Positions 19,268 through 28,569 of a stretch of DNA of 64,000 nt are shown piece by piece. The DNA comes from Planctomycetota bacterium (GTDB lineage: Bacteria; Planctomycetota; Planctomycetia; Pirellulales; Pirellulaceae). Position numbers and translations under genes: made by a program. Each line of letters starts with the position of its first letter. Within the stretch, counting starts at the first letter, position 1. The notes beneath the pieces are model-generated. The model saw nothing but the letters and a program-made list of their open reading frames with translations. It was not told the origin of the DNA and ran no database searches. The DNA lies in the NCBI GenBank assembly GCA_026692865.1, contig JAPLNI010000031.1, forward strand, positions 56,404 to 120,403, read 5' to 3'.

Positions 19268-20019
19268 CGGACGTAGGCAGCTGGGTCCTGGATGTCGTTT
19301 TGTTCGAAGCCTCGAAGCCGCAGCAAGCATGCATCGCAGTGACCGCAAGCCAATTCGTTAAACGCGATCCCGTCGATGTCGCGTTGCTCGTCACTGATAA
19401 TGACCGGATCATAACAAGAGAACGTCTTCGAATAGTCGACTCCCAGTTCAAGCCCTTGTTTGATGATCTCTGCTTTTGTCATGGAGATGAGCGGCGTTTG
19501 AATTCGAATGGGTTGGCCGATTTGCTTGGATGTGTAATCCACGCCCGCTTTCGTCGCTAGATTCGCCATTTTTTCGTACGCTTGAACGAACTCAGGGCGG
19601 CAGTCTGGATAGCCACTATAGTCGAGCGAGTTGACACCGATGAAGATGTTATTGGCATGAAGGACTTCGGCCCAGCCAAGTGCGAATGAAAGAAAAACCG
19701 TGTTTCGGGCAGGGACATACGTGATGGGTATTTCCGAGCCAATGTTTTCAACCGAATCCGATTTTGGAACTGCAAGTGACTTATCCGTCAAAGCAGATCC
19801 ACCAAAGACACTCAAGTCGATATCGACGACGATATGCTGAGTTACGTTTGCGGATTCGGCTAAAGCTCGCGCCCGTTTGATCTCTCCACTATGTTTCTGT
19901 CCGTACCGAAAACTGATTGCGTAGATCGCGTAACCAGCCTGCTTTGCAATTGCCAAGACGGTTGCCGAATCGAGTCCGCCGCTTAGTAAAACTACCGCAG
20001 ATGATTTGGAATGGGTCAT
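19264..20019 (-). CDS. queC: 7-cyano-7-deazaguanine synthase QueC
   Basis: A 251-residue ATP-dependent enzyme that turns 7-carboxy-7-deazaguanine into preQ0, a precursor of queuosine in tRNA. It has the PP-loop [10 protein letters not shown] (11-20) and, near the C-terminus, a zinc-binding cluster (SCYDP, then [10 protein letters not shown]). Length is typical. The start ATG is at 20019, directly after the kinase stop at 20026. Other queuosine genes are not in the window. The 3' end overlaps the stop of the convergent DUF1501 gene. Confidence 0.96.
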   Translation of the reverse strand: MTHSKSSAVVLLSGGLDSATVLAIAKQAGYAIYAISFRYGQKHSGEIKRARALAESANVTQHIVVDIDLSVFGGSALTDKSLAVPKSDSVENIGSEIPITYVPARNTVFLSFALGWAEVLHANNIFIGVNSLDYSGYPDCRPEFVQAYEKMANLATKAGVDYTSKQIGQPIRIQTPLISMTKAEIIKQGLELGVDYSKTFSCYDPVIISDEQRDIDGIAFNELACGHCDACLLRLRGFEQNDIQDPAAYVR

Positions 20020-20025
20020 TCAACA

Positions 20026-22473
20026 CTAAACCTTTTCTAATTGATCTGCCTTCTGACCGATTGGATTGTCGGCTGGATGATTGCTAGGAATAGCGGTAGG
20101 CTTTCCCTCGCGTAAATTGGCTGTGAATTGCATAAGATTGGTCTCATGTTCTATCCACCAAGCTTCCGCCGAGGCCTGTTGCCAAGGGTAAGACTCTTGA
20201 ATTTTCTTAAGAACATCGAGGATGGCACCAACCGATCCGGGACGCAAGGACGGTTCGGCCGAAACGCAAAAACCGATCAGGCGAACCAGTTCTTGAAATG
20301 CTTTTTGTCCCGCTAGTTCTCGATACGGAGACTGTTCGCTGGCCATTGCTTCTAACATCCCATTTGGTGTAATTCCCAGAACAGGAGTGTGTCCCGTGAG
20401 AAGATAATACGCAACGGTTCCGATCGAATAGATATCGATTTTCGGGTCGGCCAACCAAGGAGTTTCTAGTCGCTCGGGAGCCATGAACTTGGGCGTTCCG
20501 ATTAAAACGTTGGTCACCGTCGTGTCGCTGGATGTATTATCGACAAAGGATTTCACAAGTCCATAGTCGAGTACTTTGATAACATCAGCGATCCCGGCTC
20601 GATAGCAGACCATAATGTTTTGGGGCTTGATATCGCGATGAACCATACCCGTAAGATGCGCCTCACGAATACCGCCACAGATCTGCACCAACATGTGCAG
20701 AGAGCGACTTAGGGGAATCGATTTGTTATAACTTATCAGCTCGGAAAGATTGACTCCTGGGATGTATTCCATTGCGTAATAAAATGCACCATCGTCCGAT
20801 AGTCCGTAGTCGAAGATACTGATTGCATTAGGATGAACAAGCTTCGAAGCCATACGAACTTCGCGTTCGAATCTTTTTGCTAGTTGAGGATTCGTCGAAT
20901 GCACCTTAAGCAGCTTGATTGCCGCCAAGCGCCCCAAGAGCCGATGTTGACCTTTGTAGACGATGCCGAGTCCGCCTTCACCAATCTTTTCAGTTACTTT
21001 GTAGGCACCGATTTGCAAGGGTGGCTTTCCGTAACGCAATCGCGCTCGCAACCCTGAAATAGCGGCCAAACCTAAGGCTATTAGCAAAGGTATTCCCCAA
21101 GCGATGCGATTTACCCGATGAACGATTTCCAGCGTTTGGAAAGCCTCGCTCTTGGTCTGTTCTACGATGATTGCAGCTTGTAATCCTTCGTCCCATCGCC
21201 AAGCACCGACGACTGCGCGTCCCGCGAAATCGCGATAGCCAACAATATCCATACCCGATTGCTTATCTAGTGCTACTCGGGCGGCCTTGGTACGTACCCA
21301 CTGCTTCACTGGATCATCTGGTTGGTGCCCAGCAAAAATATCTCCGCCTGGATCAGCGACTCGAACGACATAGCGGTTATCTGATTCTCGGCAATATTCG
21401 CCGAACAGACCGAAGTCCTTCATCCGTTCAACGCTTCGGGGTTCATTGATCATCCAACCATCGATATCCATCAAGTAGCACTCGCCTGTCGCATCGAATC
21501 GACCGCTTTTAATGGCCGCTTCGAAATCATCGGTGATACGTTGGTCGCGAATCATGAGAGCTGCAATCGGCATTCCCTTATCATCATAAACCGCCGTGAT
21601 GACTTGGATTTGAAGGCGTTTCGTTTCCATCGGATATTCAGCAGTGATGCGATTGTCGTCCATTGCTCTTGGTAGATACACAAAGGTCACATGAGCATTG
21701 CCTGGGACCGTTTGAAAAACTCGATTCAGCTTTGCTGCGCCTTCAGGAGAAGCTCCTTGTCCAACCGCTGAAGGAAACGCACGACGATTCCAGTCAGTGA
21801 GCGTTGTTCCGTTACGATTCCAAACTGCGTAGCGTTGACCACTTTCTTTCGGGGTGGATTGAACCCAAGGAATGCCTGATAGCGCATTGATTTCTTTTTC
21901 GAGCAGCTCTTGGGCGGGCGAATTCATCAACTTCGCGCGGAGCTCTTTAGAGTCCAGCGAGGTATCTTTACTTAAAGCGACAAGTTCAGCGATTGCGTTG
22001 CGAACGGTGGTTGAGCGTCCCCAAGATTCCACCTTCAGCGATGCCGCCTGCTTCCATTGATCAAGCAACCGTTGCTCGAGTTCCAAAACTGTTTCGAGCT
22101 GAGACGAAGTGGTTGCGGCAAGCTGGCTTTGCAAGATGGACTGCAAGCCCCAACCAAGTAGCGCCAAAAACGCCGATGCGCAGACGGCTGTTATGATCGG
22201 AAAAAATCCACCGAGTAACTTGGATCGAACGTGCTGAAGTGCGAGGGTACCCGTTCTGCCGAAGGTGGATTCCTCTGAACCGTACGTCGCCTCAGCTGAG
22301 TTCTTGATGATCGTCTTGGAGATATGGTTGTCGATTAGACTTCGAACTTCTCGAGCTAATTCGGGATCGTCTCGACGAAGTAACTCAAGCTCCTTGGCTT
22401 GCTTTTCTTCGCCAAGTTCAATGAGCCGTAGGAAGTGACCTTTCGCTTTCGAGAACAGCTCAGGTGTTATCAA
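20026..22473 (-). CDS. Transmembrane Ser/Thr protein kinase with extracellular sensor
   Basis: An 815-residue protein. A cytoplasmic N-terminal helical region (1-85), TM1 (about 88-111), a sensor-like region (about 112-457, with YLMDIDGWMINEPRSVERMKDFG resembling Cache-type domains) and TM2 (about 458-475) precede a PknB-like kinase domain (490-760). The kinase has the glycine loop GEGGLGIVYKG, AIK lysine 520, HRDIKPQN (612-619) and DYG (636-638) in place of DFG. It would phosphorylate targets on sensing an outside signal. The TTG start overlaps the stop of the ECF sigma gene by 4 nt (TTGA), so the kinase and sigma factor are probably one signalling unit. Confidence 0.93.
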   Translation of the reverse strand: MITPELFSKAKGHFLRLIELGEEKQAKELELLRRDDPELAREVRSLIDNHISKTIIKNSAEATYGSEESTFGRTGTLALQHVRSKLLGGFFPIITAVCASAFLALLGWGLQSILQSQLAATTSSQLETVLELEQRLLDQWKQAASLKVESWGRSTTVRNAIAELVALSKDTSLDSKELRAKLMNSPAQELLEKEINALSGIPWVQSTPKESGQRYAVWNRNGTTLTDWNRRAFPSAVGQGASPEGAAKLNRVFQTVPGNAHVTFVYLPRAMDDNRITAEYPMETKRLQIQVITAVYDDKGMPIAALMIRDQRITDDFEAAIKSGRFDATGECYLMDIDGWMINEPRSVERMKDFGLFGEYCRESDNRYVVRVADPGGDIFAGHQPDDPVKQWVRTKAARVALDKQSGMDIVGYRDFAGRAVVGAWRWDEGLQAAIIVEQTKSEAFQTLEIVHRVNRIAWGIPLLIALGLAAISGLRARLRYGKPPLQIGAYKVTEKIGEGGLGIVYKGQHRLLGRLAAIKLLKVHSTNPQLAKRFEREVRMASKLVHPNAISIFDYGLSDDGAFYYAMEYIPGVNLSELISYNKSIPLSRSLHMLVQICGGIREAHLTGMVHRDIKPQNIMVCYRAGIADVIKVLDYGLVKSFVDNTSSDTTVTNVLIGTPKFMAPERLETPWLADPKIDIYSIGTVAYYLLTGHTPVLGITPNGMLEAMASEQSPYRELAGQKAFQELVRLIGFCVSAEPSLRPGSVGAILDVLKKIQESYPWQQASAEAWWIEHETNLMQFTANLREGKPTAIPSNHPADNPIGQKADQLEKV

Positions 22474-23039
22474 TCAAGATTATCCAGTCTTTTACGAAGC
22501 CAAGCACGACTCATTTTCCATTCGCTTTCGATCGTTCGCGTGGACACACCCAAAACTTCCGCAACCTCCGGAACAGTCATCCCGCCGAAAAATCTCATCT
22601 CAACAATTCGGCCCTGTCGCGAGTCCAATTGGGTTAGCTCCGTGAGAGCCTCCTCCAAAGCGAGAACGTCAGCGTCTTTCGACTTGGAGAACGCCAGCCC
22701 AACATCATAATTGACTCGCACGTATTCTCCACCTCGTTTTGTTCGATCGCGAGACCGAGCGTGGTCCACTAAAATGCGACGCATCATCGTGCTTGCGATT
22801 GCAAGAAAGTGGGCTCTGGAGTGATAAACCGCGTTGGGTTGATTCGCCAATCGCATGTAGACCTCATGAACCACAACCGTCGGAGTAAGCGAAACCGTTT
22901 GCGATTCGTTGCTCAAATAGCTGTTTGCCATGCGCCGCATGGCATCATAGGTTTCATCCAAGCGAATCTGATCTTCTGCGGATCGCGAATTCTCCTGCAC
23001 GTAATCAGCCGGCGGATTTAGAGATTCTTCAGTTGTCAT
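22470..23039 (-). CDS. ECF-type RNA polymerase sigma factor (TIGR02999-like)
   Basis: A 189-residue ECF sigma factor of the group abundant in planctomycetes. Sigma-2 region: YDAMRRMANSYLSNES, SLTPTVVVHEVYMRLAN and HFLAIASTMMRRILVDHARS. Sigma-4 helix-turn-helix: LTQLDSRQGRIVEMRFFGG, MTVPEVAEVLGVSTRTIESEW. It directs RNA polymerase to its regulon. No anti-sigma factor is adjacent. Instead a transmembrane kinase overlaps its 3' end, pointing to control by phosphorylation. The start is ATG at 23039. The upstream spacer holds a MITE-like repeat. Confidence 0.94.
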   Translation of the reverse strand: MTTEESLNPPADYVQENSRSAEDQIRLDETYDAMRRMANSYLSNESQTVSLTPTVVVHEVYMRLANQPNAVYHSRAHFLAIASTMMRRILVDHARSRDRTKRGGEYVRVNYDVGLAFSKSKDADVLALEEALTELTQLDSRQGRIVEMRFFGGMTVPEVAEVLGVSTRTIESEWKMSRAWLRKRLDNLD

Positions 23040-23100
23040 GGGATTGCACTCACAGAACTGGCATTAGGATCGGCGAAAGGGACAGAACTTCCTACGGCTA

Positions 23101-23246
23101 GTGCTTTATCCCGATAGTAAAACGGGGTTTGTGCTTGAAGCAGATGTTGTGAGACATCTGAAAGCATCAGCTTTTGCTATTATTTTTTATCGACATCGAC
23201 ATTCTTACGAATTCAGCTATCCCGTTTTTTAAGTTGGACAAAGCAC
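23101..23246 (+). repeat. MITE-like palindromic repeat, copy 3 (best preserved)
   Basis: This copy is 146 bp long with terminal inverted repeats GTGCTTTATCC (23101-23111) and GGACAAAGCAC (23236-23246), matching at 10 of 11 positions. The dinucleotide TA flanks both ends, as expected for a TA target duplication. Inside are CAGATGTTGTGAGACATCTG (23141-23160) and ATTCTTACGAATTCAGC. The remaining 288 bp to the LuxR gene show no clear feature. Confidence 0.85.
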
Positions 23247-23534
23247 TAAACAACCGTAATGGAATCCCTTTGAGGCAATAAAGATATCCTTATGGCGTTT
23301 CAAGGGAAAACTAGATACCATTTATGCCCTGCGAGGACAATTGCATTTTGCACATCCCCCACCGCCAGCTTCCTCCCAAGCTCGGACATCACCAGTATGC
23401 CAAAGTTTCTAGCGTTTTGCAAAAAAATGCTCCGGTATATCGCAATATTCATCGTGTGATGAGAAAGAGAGCCTTACCGATCCGGCTCCGAAATCAATTG
23501 TTTGCACCAATTCTACGACGCGAGCTTAAAAACG

Positions 23535-24374
23535 ATGACCGAAACTTACCAATCGAATTGCTTTTGGTTAACCAGTTCAATCCCAGGTAACATGAGTGCA
23601 TTAGCGCAGAGTCTGGCTTCGCACTTCAAAATAGAGACTCATAAGATTGGAAGTGACGCGGACTATCAAGTCCTAGGCCGTCAACTTCCCGCGCACGTCG
23701 TTGTGCTGGATGCAACGGGCGATGATGCTTCCACTTCAGCGGAACTTCTTGCAGCACGAATTGGCAAAGTAGTCGCACACGGAAACCAGCCGACAATCGT
23801 TTGCCTCGGAAATCATGCTCCGACAGACCAGATTGTCGATTGGATGCGTCAGTCAATCTTTGCATACGCCGAGACAAACTCGCCTGAAGATCGCGTAGCC
23901 AGATTACTCCGCGCCGCGTTTGAACAAGCAGACTCCGTTTTGTCGCGATTTCAGCGATTTCAAGTTCTGAACACTCGGAAGGCCTCAATGACTTTGCCAG
24001 AAAAGGCCGTATTAGAGATGATTTTGGAAGGAGTTCCGAACAAAACGATCGCCACCGAGCTCGCCGTCAGCCAACGTACGATCGAGGCTAGAAGGCACAA
24101 GCTCTATCTAAAAATGGGTGCGAAATCGCTTTCCGGAGTTGTCCAGTCGATCTGCGAATGGAAAGAGCTTGCGGTCCAATTTGAAGGTCTAAACCCCAGC
24201 CAGCCCAAGAGAGAGTTTGCGAAAGAGTCTGCAAAAGGATGCGGGGGCGAGTCTGAGCAGCCTCCCAAAAGTGTGAACACGAACCTGATTCATTCCAGCG
24301 AGAGTATCGCTACTCCAAAGCTGCAAGCGACCGTGCGGCAACACCAGCAACAACTGGATACAAATTGTTCGTGA
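23535..24374 (+). CDS. LuxR-type DNA-binding response regulator-like protein
   Basis: About 279 residues. The N-terminal part is receiver-like, with VVVLDA at about 55-60, whose Asp (about 59) could accept a phosphate. A LuxR helix-turn-helix follows (LPEKAVLEMILEGVPNKTIA, then ELAVSQRTIEARRHKLYLKM), the FixJ/NarL type. The C-terminal tail is Ser/Gln-rich and low in structure. The ATG at 23535 is preferred over an in-frame TTG at 23502. It is divergent from the ECF sigma/kinase pair, so a link in control is possible but not shown. No histidine kinase is adjacent. Confidence 0.85.
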   Translation: MTETYQSNCFWLTSSIPGNMSALAQSLASHFKIETHKIGSDADYQVLGRQLPAHVVVLDATGDDASTSAELLAARIGKVVAHGNQPTIVCLGNHAPTDQIVDWMRQSIFAYAETNSPEDRVARLLRAAFEQADSVLSRFQRFQVLNTRKASMTLPEKAVLEMILEGVPNKTIATELAVSQRTIEARRHKLYLKMGAKSLSGVVQSICEWKELAVQFEGLNPSQPKREFAKESAKGCGGESEQPPKSVNTNLIHSSESIATPKLQATVRQHQQQLDTNCS

Positions 24375-24572
24375 ACAAGACCGCGAGTGCGAGTGTCTGT
24401 CTAAAACTTGCTTTGTTTCGTTAAGAAAACTCGCTTACGGTTTACCAGAAGTTCGGTTTTTTCGTAAACTGGGCGGCGAATTGCTGTTTGCCGTTAAAAT
24501 GGCGACATTGCATGCCGATCACATGTGGGATGTTAAGCCTTAGCCTGGCCTGATGAAAACTGAGCCGATAAC

Positions 24573-24651
24573 TGAGCCGATGGCGCTAACCACGAGTGTC
24601 GACTTTGCCGAAATTTGCCTTGCAGCGCCCGAGGCTAGCGCCTATGGCTCA
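24573..24651 (+). repeat. Inverted-repeat element upstream of leuA core
   Basis: The arms TGAGCCGATGGCGCTAACC (24573-24591) and GGCTAGCGCCTATGGCTCA (24633-24651) pair with few mismatches and could form an 80-nt hairpin. A second copy follows leuA at 26341-26417, and a half copy is at 5833. It falls within the N-terminal part of the longest leuA frame, which casts doubt on that start. Confidence 0.85.
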
Positions 24652-24717
24652 GGAAAAACAACGATTTCATCAGCACGCCTTTGCCCAGTACTCTCGAAAA
24701 ACATAACGATCAATATT

Positions 24718-26337
24718 GTGAATACGAACCCGACCGAAAATACGAAGGCAGATTCGCAGTCCGATGCGACATCGCAGCAACAATCACCCGCCAGAAGCAT
24801 CAAGATTTTTGACACGACTCTTCGCGATGGAGAGCAATCCCCCGGATGCAGCATGAACGCATCGGAGAAAATGGAGATCGCTCAGGCCCTTTCTGATTTG
24901 GGAGTCGATGTCATCGAAGCGGGGTTTCCGATCGCTTCGCCGGGCGACTTTGAATCGGTGCGAGACATTGCGATCAACATCCGCGGTGCGACTATCTGCG
25001 GATTGGCTAGATGCAACGACGGCGATATTGATCGAGCTTGGGAAGCATTGAAAGTTGCTCAATCGCCTCGCATTCATATCTTTCTCGCGACCAGTGCCAT
25101 CCATCGTGAATTCAAATTGCGAATGACTCGCGAGGAGTTAGTCGCGCGAGCCGTTGCGGGGATCAAACGCGGGTACAGCTACTGCGACGACATCGAATTT
25201 TCACCCGAAGATGCCGCTCGAACCGAACATGACTTTTTATGTGAAGTCGTCGAAGCAGCCATCGAAGCCGGCGCCACGACGATCAACATTCCAGACACCG
25301 TTGGCTATACAACTCCGATCGAAATGTACGATCGGATCAAGTTGCTTTTCGAACGCGTCCCCAACATTCACAAGGCGACTATCAGTGTCCATTGCCACGA
25401 CGACTTGGGTTTGGCCGTGGCTAATTCGTTAGCTGCTGTCCAAGCCGGTGCAGGCCAGATCGAATGTACGATCAACGGCATCGGTGAACGCGCGGGGAAT
25501 TGTGCTTTGGAAGAAGTCGTCATGGCCATGAAGACTCGGGCTGATAAATTCAACTGCACTACGCGAATTGTTACCGAACGACTGGTCCCGACGAGCCGCT
25601 TACTTTCGAAGATCACAGGGATGGAAGTCCAGCGAAACAAAGCAATCGTGGGTCGCAACGCCTTTGCGCACGAATCAGGAATCCACCAAGATGGAATGCT
25701 CAAGAACCCGTTGACCTATGAAATCATGAGGCCCGAAGATGTGGGGTTCCAAAAGACAGACTTGGTCTTAGGCAAACACAGCGGTCGTGCGGCTCTTGCA
25801 GATCGAGCTCGTCATCTTGGCTACAACTTGACTGCCGAGCACCTTCAAGAGGTTTTCGATCAGTTCAAGATCTTGGCCGATAAAAAGAAAGAGCTTTACG
25901 ACGGCGACATTGTTGCGTTGATTCAAAAGCAAATTAGCGGAAAGGTCTTGGAAGCGTGGAGTCTCGTTTCGTTTGAAGTCACCAGCGGCACCTCACTCCA
26001 GCCCAAAGTGCGACTTACTTTGAAACACGGAGATGACCAGTTCACCGAAGAGGTTCAAGAAGGCGATGGCCCTATCGATGCAGCCTTCTGGGCGGTCGAG
26101 CGGATCACGGGCGTGAAATTCATCTGTCGTGACTATAAAGTCCGAAGCGCAACGGTCGGCCGCGACGCGTTGGGCGAAGTCACAGTGGAAGTCGAACATG
26201 ACGGGGAATCGTATCGAGGTGTTGGGCTATCCACCGACACGGTCGAATCAACGATTCTCGCGATGCTAAACGCCGTCAACCGAATCGTCTCCGAAAAAGC
26301 AGCTAGAACTACAGCTCGACTAAAGCCGCAAGGGTAG
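24718..26337 (+). CDS. leuA: 2-isopropylmalate synthase LeuA
   Basis: First step of leucine synthesis: condenses acetyl-CoA with 2-oxoisovalerate. The catalytic TIM barrel begins at FDTTLRDGEQSPG and includes SVHCHDDLGLAVANSLAA, GIGERAGNCALEEV and FAHESGIHQDGMLK. A C-terminal allosteric domain follows, with the usual feedback-regulation layout. The longest frame starts at ATG 24553, but its first residues are encoded by an inverted-repeat element with no homology to LeuA. I therefore take the in-frame GTG at 24718 (about 539 residues, near the family length), although no ribosome site supports either choice. It is a single gene, bracketed by two copies of the same element. Confidence 0.93.
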   Translation: MNTNPTENTKADSQSDATSQQQSPARSIKIFDTTLRDGEQSPGCSMNASEKMEIAQALSDLGVDVIEAGFPIASPGDFESVRDIAINIRGATICGLARCNDGDIDRAWEALKVAQSPRIHIFLATSAIHREFKLRMTREELVARAVAGIKRGYSYCDDIEFSPEDAARTEHDFLCEVVEAAIEAGATTINIPDTVGYTTPIEMYDRIKLLFERVPNIHKATISVHCHDDLGLAVANSLAAVQAGAGQIECTINGIGERAGNCALEEVVMAMKTRADKFNCTTRIVTERLVPTSRLLSKITGMEVQRNKAIVGRNAFAHESGIHQDGMLKNPLTYEIMRPEDVGFQKTDLVLGKHSGRAALADRARHLGYNLTAEHLQEVFDQFKILADKKKELYDGDIVALIQKQISGKVLEAWSLVSFEVTSGTSLQPKVRLTLKHGDDQFTEEVQEGDGPIDAAFWAVERITGVKFICRDYKVRSATVGRDALGEVTVEVEHDGESYRGVGLSTDTVESTILAMLNAVNRIVSEKAARTTARLKPQG

Positions 26338-26340
26338 GAC

Positions 26341-26417
26341 TGAGCCGATGGCGCTAGCCACGGGTTTCGATTTTTGCGACGATTTGCCCGATAGCACCCG
26401 AGGCTAGCGTCTACTCA
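26341..26417 (+). repeat. Inverted-repeat element downstream of leuA
   Basis: Second copy of the element at 24573-24651. The left arm is TGAGCCGATGGCGCTAGCC (26341-26359) and the right arm GGCTAGCGTCTACTCA (26402-26417). It begins just 3 bp after the leuA stop and may end the transcript or protect its 3' end. Confidence 0.85.
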
Positions 26418-26574
26418 GGAAAACTGCCCTTTTCATCACGCTGAGGTTGAGCCGATCCCCATCTTTAGCCGGGGACATGAGCACACTACAATAACGAAAA
26501 GTTCGTTCACTGACTTCCCCCAGTGTTTTAAACCCAGTGTCTCACCTCAAGTGCTCTCCCCCCAGGCAGGCGAC

Positions 26575-26865
26575 ATGTCAAAAACCATATCTGGAAACGT
26601 GATTGAAGTTACGCCGGACGGAGATTTAATCACCGATATTTCCGTCGACCAACTGAGCTCGGTGCCTCGTGACGAATCACTCAAAGTCGTTGTCGACGAA
26701 GAGCACGAAACGTTTGGACTTTTCCCCGCAGACCACCAGCAACCACCGATGACCTTCATCGCGGTCCTCGGGTCGGACGATTCGCTTCGACTTCATCTAG
26801 TCGGCGACTCGGCAACCATGATGCTGGGTGTTCGCAAAGGGGCACCGGTTCTTCTTAAATGGTAG
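26575..26865 (+). CDS. Stand-alone SAM hydroxide adenosyltransferase C-terminal-like domain
   Basis: A 96-residue protein that matches the pattern of the C-terminal domain of SAM hydroxide adenosyltransferases/DUF62 (GNVIEVTPDGDLITDI near the N-terminus, then the closing MMLGVRKGAPVLL). The catalytic N-terminal domain is missing and no frame next to it supplies it. It may therefore be a separate small beta-barrel protein with another role, or a remnant. The ATG at 26575 is chosen since it lies just before the conserved part; an upstream ATG at 26551 would add eight residues. A hairpin follows the stop. Confidence 0.65.
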   Translation: MSKTISGNVIEVTPDGDLITDISVDQLSSVPRDESLKVVVDEEHETFGLFPADHQQPPMTFIAVLGSDDSLRLHLVGDSATMMLGVRKGAPVLLKW

Positions 26866-26867
26866 TA

Positions 26868-26891
26868 GGGTTCGCCTGCCGGGCGAATCCC
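26868..26891 (+). terminator. Hairpin after the small SAM-HAT-like gene
   Basis: GGGTTCGCC pairs with GGCGAATCCC (one bulge), closed by a short loop and followed by ATTCTTCTC. It lies 2 bp past the stop. A short T-rich tail makes it a plausible weak terminator before bioA. Confidence 0.5.
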
Positions 26892-26932
26892 ATTCTTCTC
26901 TCGATTAACTCAAACGAAATCTCATTTCAAAC

Positions 26933-28348
26933 TTGGTCACCAATCCTGACGAACTCTACCGAATTGATCGTGAAGTCGTTTGGCATGCTTTTTCGCAAAT
27001 GGCTGAATATGACGGATTGATCGTCGAGTCTGCTGACGGATGCTGGTTGACCGATATTCACGGTAATCGATATCTCGACGGCGTTAGTTCGCTCTGGTGT
27101 AACGTTCACGGACACCGACACCCCACGATCGACACGGCCATTATTGAACAGTTGCAACGTGTGGCTCATGTGACGTCTCTAGGTATGAGTAATCCGACGA
27201 CAATCGATCTTGCTCAAAGGATCGTCGATCTTGCTCCTGATGGTCTAGAGCATGTTTTCTTCAGCAGCGATGGTGCTTCAGCAGTCGAAGTCGCGATGAA
27301 AATGGCTTTCCAATATTGGCAACAAATCGATGCACCGGAGCCGAATCGAAACAAGTTTCTTGCATTAGGGAACGCCTACCACGGAGATACCATTGGGACC
27401 GTGAGCGTGGGAGGGATTTCACAATTCCATTCCCTGTTTCAACCGTTACTCTTCTCCGTGTTGCGTGGCCCCTGTCCGGACACCTATCGTCATGAATTAT
27501 CGACTGCAAACATTCCGGAAGACAGTTATTGCGATCGCAACTGCGATTGCTTGGCCAAGCGTACTGGCTGCCGGCTTGCCAAGCATTATCTAGATCAGTA
27601 CCGACGGATCTTGGAGCAGCATCACGCAAGTATCGTTGCAATCATCGTCGAGCCACTAGTGCAAGGAGCAGCGGGTATGGTCATGCATCCACCGGGATTT
27701 CTTCGTGGGTTGAAGGAGCTGTCGACCGAGTTTAATACGCTCTTAATCGCCGACGAAGTTGCAGTCGGGATGGGGAGAACCGGCAAACTTTTTGCTTGCG
27801 AGCATGAGGACGTGTCGCCCGATTTTCTCGTGCTTGGGAAAGGACTCACCGGTGGCTACCTTCCGATGTCCGCGACATTGACGACGAACAAAATCTGGCA
27901 AGCATTCCTCGGCGAGTACGCTCAATCCCGTAGCTTTTCTCATGGACACACCTTTGGCGGCAATCCACTGGCTGCAGCGGCTGCAATCGCTACCCTGAAC
28001 GTTTTTGAAGCAGAAAAAACCCTCGAAAACCTTGAGTCCAAGGCGCGTCATCTCGCCTTGTTACTCGAGCCACTGCGAGCACACCCTCACGTGGGCGACA
28101 TTCGCCAGAAGAGTTTGATGGTGGCGATCGAACTCGTTTCTGACAAGCAAAACAAAAGTGGATTCCCGTGGACTCAGCGGCGTGGTCAAGCCGTTTGCGA
28201 TGTCGCGAAAAAGCATGGCGTGTGGTTACGCCCTATAGGAAATGTCGTCATCGTCATGCCTCCACTTTCGATAAGCGACGACGAACTTACTCAGATTGTT
28301 GATTCGATCAAAGCTGGCATCAACGAAACACTAGGCAATGCTTCCTAG
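26933..28348 (+). CDS. bioA: Adenosylmethionine-8-amino-7-oxononanoate aminotransferase BioA
   Basis: A 471-residue PLP-dependent class III aminotransferase that makes 7,8-diaminopelargonic acid from KAPA in biotin synthesis, with SAM as amino donor. Recognised features are VSSLWCNVHGHRHP, FFSSDGASAVEVAMKMAFQY, NAYHGDTIGTVSVGG, IADEVAVGMGRTGKLFACEH and LVLGKGLTGGYLPMSAT, whose Lys (about 302) binds PLP. The family's HGHTFGGNPLAAAA follows. A short Cys-containing insert (CDRNCDCLAKRTGC) is present. The start is TTG at 26933, 67 bp after the previous gene. Other biotin genes are not in the window. Confidence 0.94.
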   Translation: MVTNPDELYRIDREVVWHAFSQMAEYDGLIVESADGCWLTDIHGNRYLDGVSSLWCNVHGHRHPTIDTAIIEQLQRVAHVTSLGMSNPTTIDLAQRIVDLAPDGLEHVFFSSDGASAVEVAMKMAFQYWQQIDAPEPNRNKFLALGNAYHGDTIGTVSVGGISQFHSLFQPLLFSVLRGPCPDTYRHELSTANIPEDSYCDRNCDCLAKRTGCRLAKHYLDQYRRILEQHHASIVAIIVEPLVQGAAGMVMHPPGFLRGLKELSTEFNTLLIADEVAVGMGRTGKLFACEHEDVSPDFLVLGKGLTGGYLPMSATLTTNKIWQAFLGEYAQSRSFSHGHTFGGNPLAAAAAIATLNVFEAEKTLENLESKARHLALLLEPLRAHPHVGDIRQKSLMVAIELVSDKQNKSGFPWTQRRGQAVCDVAKKHGVWLRPIGNVVIVMPPLSISDDELTQIVDSIKAGINETLGNAS

Positions 28349-28569
28349 CTAAACTCGGCTGCAACATTCCATTTCGGACTTCACCAGCGATTGGTCGCTA
28401 CTTACAGAAAGAGCAAGCCAGTGTCTTTCATACGCAGCCACCTCATCTATGTACTATTTTGAAAGCTTGTTAAAATAGGTGAGTCAGGACAGATAAAACA
28501 TGTTGCAATTGACGTCGTTCAGTGCTTAGCGAAAAGCGTAATGGACTGTAAGAAAAAGGGAGTTTACAA

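Noticed and set aside
23324..23590. An 88-codon frame in the spacer before the LuxR-type gene
   Set aside because: It overlaps the LuxR-type gene, is rich in Arg, Pro and His without domain-like pattern, and lacks a ribosome site.
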